A DNA stretch of 64,000 bases from Roseivirga sp. UBA6061 (lineage in GTDB: Bacteria > Bacteroidota > Bacteroidia > Cytophagales > Cyclobacteriaceae), in contig DIYF01000008.1 of the NCBI GenBank assembly GCA_002427745.1, forward strand, positions 1 to 64,000, written 5' to 3'. Positions 54,944 to 63,488 of the stretch are shown here, in pieces. Below the pieces are notes generated by a model. That model was not told the DNA's origin. It ran no database searches and saw only the letters and a list, made by a program, of their open reading frames with translations. The stretch's first letter is position 1. Every line of letters starts with the position of its first letter. The translations under genes were made by a program, and so were the position numbers.

Positions 54944-55969
54944 ATGACTGAACCAGGCTTTAGCGAAGAACATGACGAACTATTCGAGCATCACCGTATT
55001 GTGTGCGACCCGGGCCAGGAGCCCTTACGCATCGATAAGTTTTTGATGGACCGGCTTCCCAATGTGACCCGGAATAAGGTGCAGCAGGGAATTAAAGACG
55101 GGTTTGTTAAGGTGAATGACGGTTTGGTAAAGCCAAACTACAAGGTGCATCCCGGAGATGAGATTGTGATAGCTTTGCCTGAGCCCCCTCGTGAAACGGA
55201 GTTGGTCGGAGAGGACATCCCCTTGAACATTATATATGAGGATGACGACCTGTTGGTGGTGAACAAAGAAGCTGGCATGGTAGTACACCCTGCTTATAAT
55301 AACTGGAGTGGCACCCTGGTCAATGCGCTCGTGCATCATTTTCAGAACCTGCCTACCATGAAAGACAATGAAGGCAGACCCGGGCTGGTGCACAGAATAG
55401 ATAAGGACACTTCGGGCCTTTTGGTAATTGCGAAATCTGAAAAGGCCATGACGGGTCTTGCCAGGCAGTTTTTTGACCATAGTATTGAGCGTACCTATAA
55501 TGCTTTGGTATGGGGAGAGCCCGCAGAAGATCGCGGAACCATTGATGTGAACCTGGGACGGAGCGAAAAAGACCGTAGAATTACGGTGGCTATTCCCGAT
55601 GGTGAGAGAGGTCGCAGGGCGATTACCCATTATAAGGTACTGAAGCGCCTGCGCTACGTCAGCTTTATTCAATGTAACCTGGAAACTGGTCGCACTCACC
55701 AGATCAGGGCCCATATGAAGCACATCGGGCATACGCTTTTTAATGACGCTACCTATGGAGGAGACAAGCTGCTGAAAGGTACTCAGTTTTCGAAGTATAA
55801 GTCTTTTGTAGACAACTGCTTTAAGGTCATGCCCAGACAGGCACTGCATGCCAGGTCGCTTGGCTTTATTCACCCCGTCAGCGGAAAGAGAATGCAGTTT
55901 GATTCTGAACTGCCAGACGACTTTAAGGCTGTGATGGAGAAATGGGAGGCCTATGTGCAGTACACTTAG
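54944..55969 (+). CDS. rluD: RluD-type 23S rRNA pseudouridine synthase
   Basis: A 341-residue enzyme with an N-terminal S4 RNA-binding domain (RIDKFLMDRLPNVTRNKVQQGIKDGFVKVN) and the catalytic motif GRPGLVHRIDKDTSGLLVIAK, in which the aspartate of HRIDKDTSG is the nucleophile. NLETGRTHQIRAHMKHIGH follows. Length and order fit RluA/C/D; the specific target (U1911/1915/1917 in the RluD case) is inferred from overall likeness. Confidence 0.9.
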   Translation: MTEPGFSEEHDELFEHHRIVCDPGQEPLRIDKFLMDRLPNVTRNKVQQGIKDGFVKVNDGLVKPNYKVHPGDEIVIALPEPPRETELVGEDIPLNIIYEDDDLLVVNKEAGMVVHPAYNNWSGTLVNALVHHFQNLPTMKDNEGRPGLVHRIDKDTSGLLVIAKSEKAMTGLARQFFDHSIERTYNALVWGEPAEDRGTIDVNLGRSEKDRRITVAIPDGERGRRAITHYKVLKRLRYVSFIQCNLETGRTHQIRAHMKHIGHTLFNDATYGGDKLLKGTQFSKYKSFVDNCFKVMPRQALHARSLGFIHPVSGKRMQFDSELPDDFKAVMEKWEAYVQYT

Positions 55970-56023
55970 CTGATCGCTTGTTCGCAATATTAGGGCTTCA
56001 GGTTCGTATCTTGACTGAAGTAC

Positions 56024-57061
56024 ATGTTTGAAGTATTTATTTTTACCAACGGGATTTTCCTGGGCATTTTACTTCTGCTATTGCCCTCCCCCATCAGAAG
56101 AGCCAATGTTTTTCTGGCGCTTTTCCTGATATCGCAGAGTGTAGAGATTGCCCCGGATCTTTTTGATGAAGACAGTGCTTTGTTACCGGAAACGGCTTTC
56201 CTTACCATTCCACTACTCTTCTACTATGTACAGTTACTCATCCACCAGAAGATCAGGCAGTCACAATGGCTCTGTCTTATTCCCGCATTGCTTACCAACG
56301 TGTTGTTATGGCTACCTGTTGAAGATCCCGATGAAGCGGCATTACTGACCCAGGTATTGATTTCCATCCCCTTCTATGGTTTCAACCTGTACCTGCTTTT
56401 CAGTATGCACAAGAATATTACCAGGCATCAGTCAAGTTTGATGGATCAGTTCGCCAGCCTTGAATTGCGTACCCTCCAATGGGTTAAGGGGCTTGTGGTG
56501 ATTTTTCTGGCCTTTCATTTTGTCTGGATTTTTGAAGACATACTACTCTTATCCGGCACAGAAGCCTGGGTATTAGCGGTTATTTCTGAGGTGCTCACCC
56601 TGCTGTCTGTATTCTGGGTAGGGTATCACGGACTCAGACAAAAGGAGTCACAAACAGAAATACATACAGATGAGGAAAAAGCAAGTGTTCCTATACTCGA
56701 TAAGAGCGATGAAGAAGAGTTTGAAAGAGTAAAAGCACAGATTCTGGCGCATAGGCTCTACCTCAATCAGGAACTTACCTTGCGCTTGCTGGCGCAGCAG
56801 GTCAATATGAATGAAAAGAAGTTATCGCTTTGGATCAATCAGTTTACGGAAAGCAATTTTTATCACCTGATCAACCAATTTCGGGTGGCAGAATTTAAGG
56901 AGCAGCTGGCAGCACCTGAAAACAAAAACTATAGCCTGCTGGGAATAGCACAGAATGCTGGTTTCAGAAACAAGTCTACCTTTTATAAGGCATTTAAAGA
57001 GCTCGAGGGAATCACCCCCAATGAGTATAAAAAGAGCCTCAATCAGGCTTTAAAAGTCTGA
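56024..57061 (+). CDS. Membrane-anchored AraC-family regulator
   Basis: A 345-residue protein. Residues 1-205 hold about seven hydrophobic segments (FIFTNGIFLGILLLLLPSP, AFLTIPLLFYYVQLLIH, VKGLVVIFLAFHFVWIF, EVLTLLSVFWVGYHGL). The C-terminal ~100 residues are the AraC HTH pair (LTLRLLAQQVNMNEKKLSLWI and LLGIAQNAGFRNKSTFYKAFKELEGITPNEYK). Such 7TM-HTH proteins sense outside or membrane signals. Two exported lipoprotein genes follow on the same strand and are the likely targets (inference). Confidence 0.9.
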   Translation: MFEVFIFTNGIFLGILLLLLPSPIRRANVFLALFLISQSVEIAPDLFDEDSALLPETAFLTIPLLFYYVQLLIHQKIRQSQWLCLIPALLTNVLLWLPVEDPDEAALLTQVLISIPFYGFNLYLLFSMHKNITRHQSSLMDQFASLELRTLQWVKGLVVIFLAFHFVWIFEDILLLSGTEAWVLAVISEVLTLLSVFWVGYHGLRQKESQTEIHTDEEKASVPILDKSDEEEFERVKAQILAHRLYLNQELTLRLLAQQVNMNEKKLSLWINQFTESNFYHLINQFRVAEFKEQLAAPENKNYSLLGIAQNAGFRNKSTFYKAFKELEGITPNEYKKSLNQALKV

Positions 57062-57150
57062 ATGGAAGCAGACGGACTTCTGACAGGTCGTTGGAGGTAG
57101 GGAGAATACACATGATCAGGTTTTCTTGGTGAATCAAACAGAATTCACTT

Positions 57151-58002
57151 ATGAACAAAAAGCATATGACCTATTTAACACTCATCCTTTTCTTACTTTT
57201 TGGATGTAAAAACGACTCCGATACTACCCCTGAACCTGGTATAGTTGATCCGGGGAGTGACCCTAACTTCACCATTGTATCGAATACCGACAACGGCTTT
57301 TCCGCCTTTAACCGAAAAGTGGTGGTCTTTGACATAGATATCTATGCAGTGCCGGGAGTAGAGGACAGCAAACTGCTCCATGCTGCCAATCTGATGGCTC
57401 AGTATCTTGACAATGATGAAGATGGTACTGTAGACGATCTCAACGTCTTGAATGCCATGAAAGCAGCCGGAGCCTTTATGGTAATGTGGAAGAATGAATC
57501 GGACCTGGAAAACATAAATCCACCCAGCGGCAGGGACGGTCAGGACCTGGGTAATGATGAAACAAGACCTCAATGGCATGCCAGTAAGACCGGGGAGTTT
57601 GATGCAGCACTGGAGGAAGTCTGGCATATCATCACGCATGCCGGTTATGCCAATGCCTATCCTTCTGTCTTCGGAGAAATGGCAGGTACCACCCTGTCAA
57701 ATGCCATGGACCTGGCGCGGGGAGGTCGCTTCACATCTATCCCAAACCCTTATCCCGCGGGAGCCTGGTATACATATGACGATGCTACCTGTGAGTATGA
57801 TTGCATGTCTACCGAATACATCTACTGGGCTATGACCTCCATTTTGGGTGCGCAGGATAACCGATTGAATGAAATTGGCCATGAGTGGAAGCTCAATACC
57901 AGACAAAAAGTAGAGCAGGGCGACCCGGCTATTTATGCGCTGCTCACCAGCCCGGATTATCGCTTGCCGACTGTATTACCCGATGGTACCTATAAACACT
58001 GA
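57151..58002 (+). CDS. Exported lipoprotein of unknown function with HxxxH-like motif
   Basis: A 283-residue protein with lipoprotein signal YLTLILFLLFGC. The mature part has DNDEDGTVDDLNVLNAM (an EF-hand/dockerin-like calcium loop), then DAALEEVWHIITHAGYANAYP, in which E-x2-H-x3-H resembles a metal site, then ARGGRFTSIPNPYPAGAWYT and YDCMSTEYIYWAMTSILGA. No family is recognised with certainty. Metal-dependent hydrolysis is a possibility only. It lies 89 bases downstream of the membrane regulator and five bases before the next lipoprotein. Confidence 0.75.
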   Translation: MNKKHMTYLTLILFLLFGCKNDSDTTPEPGIVDPGSDPNFTIVSNTDNGFSAFNRKVVVFDIDIYAVPGVEDSKLLHAANLMAQYLDNDEDGTVDDLNVLNAMKAAGAFMVMWKNESDLENINPPSGRDGQDLGNDETRPQWHASKTGEFDAALEEVWHIITHAGYANAYPSVFGEMAGTTLSNAMDLARGGRFTSIPNPYPAGAWYTYDDATCEYDCMSTEYIYWAMTSILGAQDNRLNEIGHEWKLNTRQKVEQGDPAIYALLTSPDYRLPTVLPDGTYKH

Positions 58003-58007
58003 ATACG

Positions 58008-58607
58008 ATGGAAAATATAAAGAATAAGCTCTGCTTAAGTATGGCTGTGTTAGCTGTTTTAGTCTTCGCTTCCTGTGGTAGTGATGACGGAGGCTCATTA
58101 TCCATAGCTCCCTTTTCCATTTTGAATGAGACTACCCTGGTGCTCGATGGTGTGATCAACAGTAACACCGACAGTGCCTTTGATGAAGCGCTCAGGCAAA
58201 ACCCGAATACAGAGCTCATCATTTTCAGAGATGCTCCGGGGTCTGAAGATGACGAGACCAACCTTCAGGTGGGCCGGAAACTATTCCAACTAGGTCTGAA
58301 AACTCATGTAGACGACAATGGTGCTATAGCCTCGGGTGCGGTGGATTTGTTCCTCGCGGGTTCTCAACGAACACTGGGTACCAATGCCAGGGTGGGGGTA
58401 CATTCCTGGTCGGATGGTTCCAGAGATGCTACTGACTTTCCCCGAAACTCCAGCGAGCACCTTTTGTACATCAACTACTATAAGGCCATAGGTTTCAGCG
58501 ACCAGCTGGCTGAAGACTTCTATTTCTTTACCATCAATGCTGCTCCGGCCGATGGCATCCATTGGATGACGGCAGCAGAAATTGAAACCTATCAGGTTGA
58601 GAAATAG
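58008..58607 (+). CDS. Exported lipoprotein with ClpP-like serine protease fold
   Basis: A 199-residue protein with lipoprotein signal LSMAVLAVLVFASC. The mature part reads LVLDGVINSNTDSAFDEALRQ, LGLKTHVDDNGAIASGAVDLFLAGSQRTLG and ARVGVHSWSDG. This matches the COG3904-like ClpP/crotonase-fold proteins: a serine in the ASGA segment and a histidine in the GVHSW segment would be the nucleophile and base. The fold is inferred from these segments. It starts five bases after the preceding gene, so they form one operon. Periplasmic or outer-membrane location. Confidence 0.75.
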   Translation: MENIKNKLCLSMAVLAVLVFASCGSDDGGSLSIAPFSILNETTLVLDGVINSNTDSAFDEALRQNPNTELIIFRDAPGSEDDETNLQVGRKLFQLGLKTHVDDNGAIASGAVDLFLAGSQRTLGTNARVGVHSWSDGSRDATDFPRNSSEHLLYINYYKAIGFSDQLAEDFYFFTINAAPADGIHWMTAAEIETYQVEK

Positions 58608-58976
58608 GTCAGAGAGCAGGCTCGTTTTATACGCTAGTGCATGTATCCACCCGAAGCGGAGTTTATCCTGAATGCATGAAAATGACCCGATGATTCTCTT
58701 CGCGTATTGCCTGGATTAGCTCTGGACCATCTTCATATTTTAATCGAAGATAGCTTATTCTGACTGGTGATGACTTGACACGAATATAGATGGCCTATGA
58801 AGTCACCAAACCCACATGGCCATGACATGAAATCGGCTAAAAAATTGGTTGATATCAGCAGAAAGTTGGTTGGATTGAGCATTTGAGACTCCAGAGATAA
58901 ACCAGATTTCTGATGGTGTTGATTTAGAAAAAGCGGCAAGTGCCGCTTTTTCTACAACCATGAGTAAAAGAAATAT
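58608..58976. other. Intergenic region with one terminator
   Basis: A 369-base gap between convergent genes. Apart from the terminator at 58928-58951 I see no gene; a 68-codon open frame on the minus strand at 58733-58939 overlaps the terminator and has no domain or signal. Confidence 0.7.
58928..58951. terminator. Bidirectional intrinsic terminator
   Basis: AAAAAGCGGC-AAGT-GCCGCTTTTT is a symmetric stem (10 bp) with a tetraloop, so either strand ends in a T-run. It lies 25 bases after the minus-strand gene stop at 58977. Confidence 0.9.
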
Positions 58977-59633
58977 CTAAAGGGCCTTACCGGCTATTTG
59001 CACAATTCGTTTGATACTCTGGTTTCTTTTAGAGAGCAACTCATCTAAACGCACATCTGCCAGAGCCTCTTTCAGATTCCGATCACCGTCAAAGAAGAAT
59101 CGCTGTATCTCACTGGGCTGATCGATAACCTTGTTTGCAGCCATAACTGGGGTTAGAAACCGCTCGAAGTGTATACCGTGCTCTGAATAAATTGAATTTG
59201 CTTTCTCCTGATATTCGGCAAAAGGTGTGGCAAATTCATCACCTTCCTCCATCCAGATGAGCGAAGTGAGATAAGTTTTACCGGCATCTCCGTGCTCTCG
59301 AAAAAAGGCGAGGTCGCTTTGCTTCGTAACAAAGCCAAACATTTTATCCAGAATCTGAGGCATACCAAACTGCTGATTCAGGGCCTGGAAATCAGGGTCC
59401 TGATTGAATGCTTGTACAGCGTCCATATTGGGATAGCTGGCAAAGTGAATTTCACTGGGTAGGTCCAATTCGCCTTCCACTAAACTGGTAGGTCTGATGA
59501 TTCGCTCTATTTTAGCGCCATACTTTTCGAGCAAGACATGAGCACGGTTTCTAAAGTTCTCAAAGTTTCCTTGTTCACCTTCCTTAATGTAAAAGAAGGC
59601 GGTGTTAATGATTTGTTCTTTAATATTTGTCAT
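58977..59633 (-). CDS. DUF1330-like tandem dimeric alpha/beta-barrel protein, cytoplasmic
   Basis: A 218-residue protein with two related halves: NTAFFYIKEGEQGNFENFRNR...IRPTSLVEGELDLPSEIHFASYPNMDAVQAF and LTSLIWMEEGDEFATPFAEYQEKANSIYSEHGIHFERFL...QPSEIQRFFFDG. The pattern is of the DUF1330/ferredoxin-like dimeric barrel, duplicated. No signal peptide. The gene lies eight bases after the related exported protein, so they are co-transcribed. Ligand and activity unknown. Confidence 0.75.
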   Translation of the reverse strand: MTNIKEQIINTAFFYIKEGEQGNFENFRNRAHVLLEKYGAKIERIIRPTSLVEGELDLPSEIHFASYPNMDAVQAFNQDPDFQALNQQFGMPQILDKMFGFVTKQSDLAFFREHGDAGKTYLTSLIWMEEGDEFATPFAEYQEKANSIYSEHGIHFERFLTPVMAANKVIDQPSEIQRFFFDGDRNLKEALADVRLDELLSKRNQSIKRIVQIAGKAL

Positions 59634-59640
59634 GTCTGGC

Positions 59641-60375
59641 CTACTTACTGGTGGATTGAGTTACTAGAACACTGAGTTCATTCATGTCGAAAATTCTATC
59701 TCTCCACGGCACCATTTTTTTCACGTATTCCGGGTCGGTGGTGAGGTTCTGAAGGGTCTCTTTTTCAATGGTATAGAAATTGACAAGAGAAACCCCTTTA
59801 GGTCCAACACCTCGCATGAACTGAATTACTTCATAAGAGGCGAATCTTTTAAGACCATGGCGTTTGCCGTACTTGCTTACCAGCTTTTTGAAATATGAAT
59901 CGCGTTCTTTGGTATCATAACCCTCATTCATCACTACAAAATCCATCACAACCGTCTTACTACTGTCAAAATTCTTTTCCATGACGGGCTTGGCCATAAG
60001 GAAGGTCATTCTGGCCATATTGTGGATTTTGTCACGTTTTGGCACTTTTTGCTCCAGGTATTCTTTATCGCTAAAAATACCCTGCATGGCCTGCGGTGAA
60101 GAAAGCTTGAATATTCCTACTTTGGCCACCTCATCCGCGATGGTACCGCTCGCTTTTTGGACCACGCGAAAATTCTGCTCATTACTCATCCCATAACGGT
60201 TCAGAATGTGCTCGATTTCCTCACCATAACTAAGGTGCTGCTCTAAAGAGAACCCTTTATTCAGAGTCACCAACTCAATCAGGCGAAGTTCTTCTGCTTT
60301 TTGAGCCAGTGCCTGGTTACCAAGAAGGCCTGTTATTAAAAACAAGCCGACCAATTTGATCTGTTTTTTTCTCAT
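59641..60375 (-). CDS. DUF1330-like tandem dimeric alpha/beta-barrel protein, exported
   Basis: A 244-residue protein starting at ATG 60375 (MRKKQIKLVGLFLITGLLG), with signal peptide ending at NQALAQ. Two halves follow, LRLIELVTLNKGFSLEQHLSYGEEIEHILNRYG and VVMDFVVMNEGYDTKERDSYFKKLVSKYG, each with a VxxYxxx helix and a PWRDRI or PKRDKI closing motif. It looks like an exported paralogue of the downstream protein. The AraC gene lies 75 bases upstream on the same strand and is the likely regulator (inference). Confidence 0.75.
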   Translation of the reverse strand: MRKKQIKLVGLFLITGLLGNQALAQKAEELRLIELVTLNKGFSLEQHLSYGEEIEHILNRYGMSNEQNFRVVQKASGTIADEVAKVGIFKLSSPQAMQGIFSDKEYLEQKVPKRDKIHNMARMTFLMAKPVMEKNFDSSKTVVMDFVVMNEGYDTKERDSYFKKLVSKYGKRHGLKRFASYEVIQFMRGVGPKGVSLVNFYTIEKETLQNLTTDPEYVKKMVPWRDRIFDMNELSVLVTQSTSK

Positions 60376-60450
60376 TTTCTGATACTTGATTTTTGAAACA
60401 TTACCCCACAAAATTGACTGAAGAGGCACGATTTAATTTTGCCAGAGAGT

Positions 60451-61302
60451 TCAAGTATTTGATAATTGGCTCAATCTGAATTGAGAGGGAGATATTTGGT
60501 ACTGTTGCTTAAACGCCTTGGAAAAGTGCGAGAGGTTGGCAAAGCCACATGAAAAAGCTACCTGGCTCAGAGATTCACCGGAAGCCCGGAGTAGGTCCCT
60601 GGATTTTTCGAGCTTTTTCCTTAAAAAGTACTGACCCGGAGAGTCCTTGTAATGGAGTTTGAACTCTCTCTTGAATGTGGAAGGGCTCATACTACACAGA
60701 GTAGCCAGCTCAGGGATGGAGTATGATGAATAAAGATGTGATTCAATGGTCTCACGGAAGTTATAAGAGCGGGGATTGAAGAGATTTGAGAGGATGGCCT
60801 GTATTTTATGTACATTGCTGGTGCGAGCCAGAAGCAATATGATCTCCTTGAGTTTCAAAATCAGGATGTCTTCATCGACCAGGTCTGGGTTATCGAAGTA
60901 AAACAATACGCTTTCAAAATATCGGGTTATGATCTGGTCTGCCTTGAATTTGGTCATGCTTACCTGAGGGTCTGACTTCTCTCTTAAAAATTTAGGCAGT
61001 GATGACTCAAATACCCTTTTCAGCGTGTCAGGAAAGAAATGAACGGATATGGCCTCGTATTCGGAGCAATCTGCTGTCTTGGGAATATGCCCCAGATAGT
61101 TGCCACATTTCATCAACAGGCTCTCTGACGAATCAACAACAACCTGGCTTTCTGGCGATTTGGAGACATAAGTACCCGCTCTTATATGAAGAAAACATGC
61201 TTCCTCCTCCATTTTCATCTGCATTTTGAAGGGAGGGGCAATGGTTGCCTTTTCAAATAATACTTTCCCGAATAGAGAGATAGATCGGTAGTTGGTGATC
61301 AT
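60451..61302 (-). CDS. AraC-family transcriptional regulator
   Basis: A 283-residue protein, the same length as the regulator at 2595 and close in sequence: [18 protein letters not shown] matches [18 protein letters not shown], and the HTH pair reads IPELATLCSMSPSTFKREF and LSQVAFSCGFANLSHFSKAF, ending ISPSQFRLSQLSNT. It has an N-terminal cupin-like domain. It probably controls the DUF1330-like pair downstream on the same strand. Confidence 0.88.
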   Translation of the reverse strand: MITNYRSISLFGKVLFEKATIAPPFKMQMKMEEEACFLHIRAGTYVSKSPESQVVVDSSESLLMKCGNYLGHIPKTADCSEYEAISVHFFPDTLKRVFESSLPKFLREKSDPQVSMTKFKADQIITRYFESVLFYFDNPDLVDEDILILKLKEIILLLARTSNVHKIQAILSNLFNPRSYNFRETIESHLYSSYSIPELATLCSMSPSTFKREFKLHYKDSPGQYFLRKKLEKSRDLLRASGESLSQVAFSCGFANLSHFSKAFKQQYQISPSQFRLSQLSNT

Positions 61303-61362
61303 GAGATGTCAAATAAGAGAGGTACACTCCATACAGAGTGCACCCATTCTAAAATCGAGAAC

Positions 61363-62171
61363 CTACAGTGTAAGGTCTTCCTTTGAGAAGTTATTCCCGA
61401 AAGTGACATTTCCTGTAGAGTACCTGCCTGCCTCTGTGTAATTGCCTTTTTCATCAGGAAATACACCGATGCGCTCGGTAGCAATGTGAATTCCGTCAAT
61501 TACCTCATAGTGTAACTCCATTCTCAAAACCGGATCATTCACACCGAACAGGGGTAAGGAGAAATAGAAGAAATCTACCAAATGTGATTTTGGGTTAAAA
61601 TATAGAATGAAAGTGTCGTTTTGAGCTTTGGAGGTCTGGTCGGCATCATAGGCGATTTTGACTTTTTCATAAACCACCCCATTTACCTTTTCAGATTCAA
61701 GGTATTCGGCCTCTACCCCTGGGTCACTTAGTTTGTACATCATACAAAACCAGTAATAATTGGCCTTTCTGAGAAATTTTGTGAAGCTTAAAACCTCTGT
61801 GTTTTCAATGTTTATACCATCGAGCATAGTGGATGCCGTACCATTTTTGTACAACTGCCTGGCTTTCCTTTTTCATCCGGAAAAACATTGACCTCATGCT
61901 GTAAATAGTCACCCCATGAAAGCTCGTCATCAAAGACATATCGTTCAATAGATACGTCAGTTCCCTTTTGCTCGTCTTTATATACATAGGTGAATTCGAC
62001 ATTCTTTTTTGAGCGTAGCTTTTCCCAACCACCATTCACTTCCTCCATTTTCTGTATCAAATCCACTGCTTTTTGATTGAGAGTGGATTTAAATGATGTT
62101 GAGGTCAAAAGTAACATCGTCAATGAACCGGTGGCCAGACCTGTTAATAGAATTTTATTGAGTCGTTTCAT
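61363..62171 (-). pseudogene. Frameshifted exported LolA-like / DUF6503-like protein gene
   Basis: The N-terminal part (62171-61812) has signal peptide KILLTGLATGSLTMLLLTS and the segment MEEVNGGWEKLRSKKNVEFTYVY, and ends after KGKPGSCTKMV. The remainder (61854-61363) continues in another frame from LYKNGTASTMLDGINIENTE to the end DLTL. Only one base must be missing near 61857-61862 (GGCAGTTG) to join them into a ~270-residue protein. The repaired product would be a secreted lipid-binding-like protein, a family of unknown role. A sequencing error cannot be excluded. Confidence 0.7.
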
Positions 62172-62516
62172 TTGTTTTTGTTTTATAGTCCTGATTTGAT
62201 TTTCGGATACGTTGTTTTGGCTTCTACAGAACCAGCTCCTATTATTTTGTTGAATATAGTAGACCGGTCGTCTACTTACGTTTGAATGACGAAAATGGTT
62301 CCGAAAGGACTCAGGTTTTTACCATTGGAAAAAAGGAGCAGGCATTTAATCCGGGGTTAGCAAGTGGTTTTTAGCTGGCAACGTCCTATGGGTTAATAGT
62401 CAAAATATTACTGTTTGTACCTGAGGATACTTTGAGAAAACTTGTCCCAATGGATACTTTTTCTTTCATTCCGATCGAAATATGATCGGCATACTTTTTC
62501 ATCACACTCTTTGAAA
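62172..62516. other. Intergenic stretch with one palindrome and a short open segment
   Basis: Beyond the operator-like palindrome there is only a ~30-residue open segment (LNDENGSERTQVFTIGKKEQ, 62281-62373) that could be a coding remnant. I see no complete gene. Confidence 0.45.
62258..62276. promoter_or_regulatory. TetR-type operator-like palindrome
   Basis: AGTAGAC-CGGTC-GTCTACT, perfect 7-bp arms around a CGGTC core, resembling the TAGAC/GTCTA operators of TetR-family regulators such as NemR. It lies 87-105 bases upstream of the frameshifted gene start. No TetR gene is in the window. Confidence 0.55.
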
Positions 62517-62768
62517 ATGAAACACCTTCCCGCACTTTTTATCCTATGCTTACTATCCTGTGGCCAGAGCAAAGTACAAGACGACTTATGATTGTGATAC
62601 GATTGTCCGGCAACATATTTGGAAGAGAGTCTGGTGCTGGGAAACGGTAAACTGGGAGCTACCGTTTTTGGAGGTATTGAGGTAGATTCAATTTATCCCA
62701 ATGATGCTACCTTATGGGCAGGAGAACCGGTAGATCCATATATGAACCCGGATGCCCATGACCTTTGA
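62517..62768 (+). pseudogene. Remnant of a GH95 alpha-L-fucosidase gene (N-terminal part only)
   Basis: One frame of 84 codons starts MKHLPALFILCLLSCGQSK, a lipoprotein signal, has two in-frame stops (TGA at 62592 and 62598 approximately), then YDCPATYLEESLVLGNGKLG, ATVFGGIEVDSIYPNDATLW and AGEPVDPY before a final stop. The ESLVLGNGKLGATVFGG and NDATLWAGEP segments are the N-terminal signature of GH95. The remaining ~700 residues of a normal GH95 protein are missing. This is a truncated, inactivated gene. Confidence 0.75.
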
Positions 62769-62862
62769 TGAAAAGACAGGGAAGGCTACACTGCACTATA
62801 TGGAAGACTGGGACCCTATGAGACCTTTTAGTAATGGAAAGAATGATTCCAAAAAGCCTTGA
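62758..62862 (+). pseudogene. 34-codon fragment downstream of the GH95 remnant
   Basis: MTFDEKTGKATLHYMEDWDP followed by MRPFSNGKNDSKKP and a stop. It looks like the C-terminal end of another protein, joined to the GH95 remnant by a deletion. The family was not recognised. Confidence 0.4.
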
Positions 62863-62864
62863 TC

Positions 62865-63337
62865 ATGAAACATATTTCACTGCTGTTTTTGACCCTTTTG
62901 GCACTTGATCTTCATGCGCAAACAGGCCTCGATCAAAAAACATTACTGGCACAATTTGAAGGAAACTGGACAACAGAACAAGGCGATCAGCATTTAAATA
63001 TTAGTGCTGGTAGTTATCTTGACGGTTTGGGAATGACAATTGTGTTCGATCGCAAGAAGGCCAGGATTCTGTCCAAATTGCCAGAGAACTCATTGGCTAT
63101 GACAAGGGTATCAATCAACTGTTGGTATTGGGTATTCTAAGGGAGGGCCCGGTTTACAAAGGCAAAGGATAGTTTTCATCATCAAACCGGTTGGTGATGA
63201 GAAATATTGATTCGCACAATACACTTATTAATAACACGGAATTCCTTTTTTCTGACCAGTAGCTTGAGATTAGAACCAGGCGTCCGGGCCAGTTGAGCTG
63301 GAATAAGACGACATGGGTTAGACAGGACTATACCTGA
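62865..63337 (+). pseudogene. Decayed small exported protein gene
   Basis: Starts ATG 62865 with signal peptide HISLLFLTLLALDLHAQ and FEGNWTTEQGDQHLNISAGS, then loses its frame near 63050-63062. The reading continues in another frame as QIARELIGYDKGINQLLVLG (stop at 63172), and later as LEIRTRRPGQ...WNKTTWVRQDYT after further stops. It would have been a ~150-residue SRPBCC/DUF1579-like protein. At least two disabling changes are visible. Confidence 0.6.
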
Positions 63338-63488
63338 CATCTATCTCAGATACCGGCTGTAAAGGCTTTGCATAAATGTGTTCAGGGTATGTTATTAATC
63401 AAACCAACAAAACCATTATACTTCTGAGGTAATCAAAGACAAAAGGTTTTGCGTATTGTAGGTATACCAACCATCTTATTCTTCGCAT

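Noticed and set aside
58733..58939. 68-codon open frame on the minus strand
   Set aside because: Overlaps the terminator hairpin and shows no recognisable motif.
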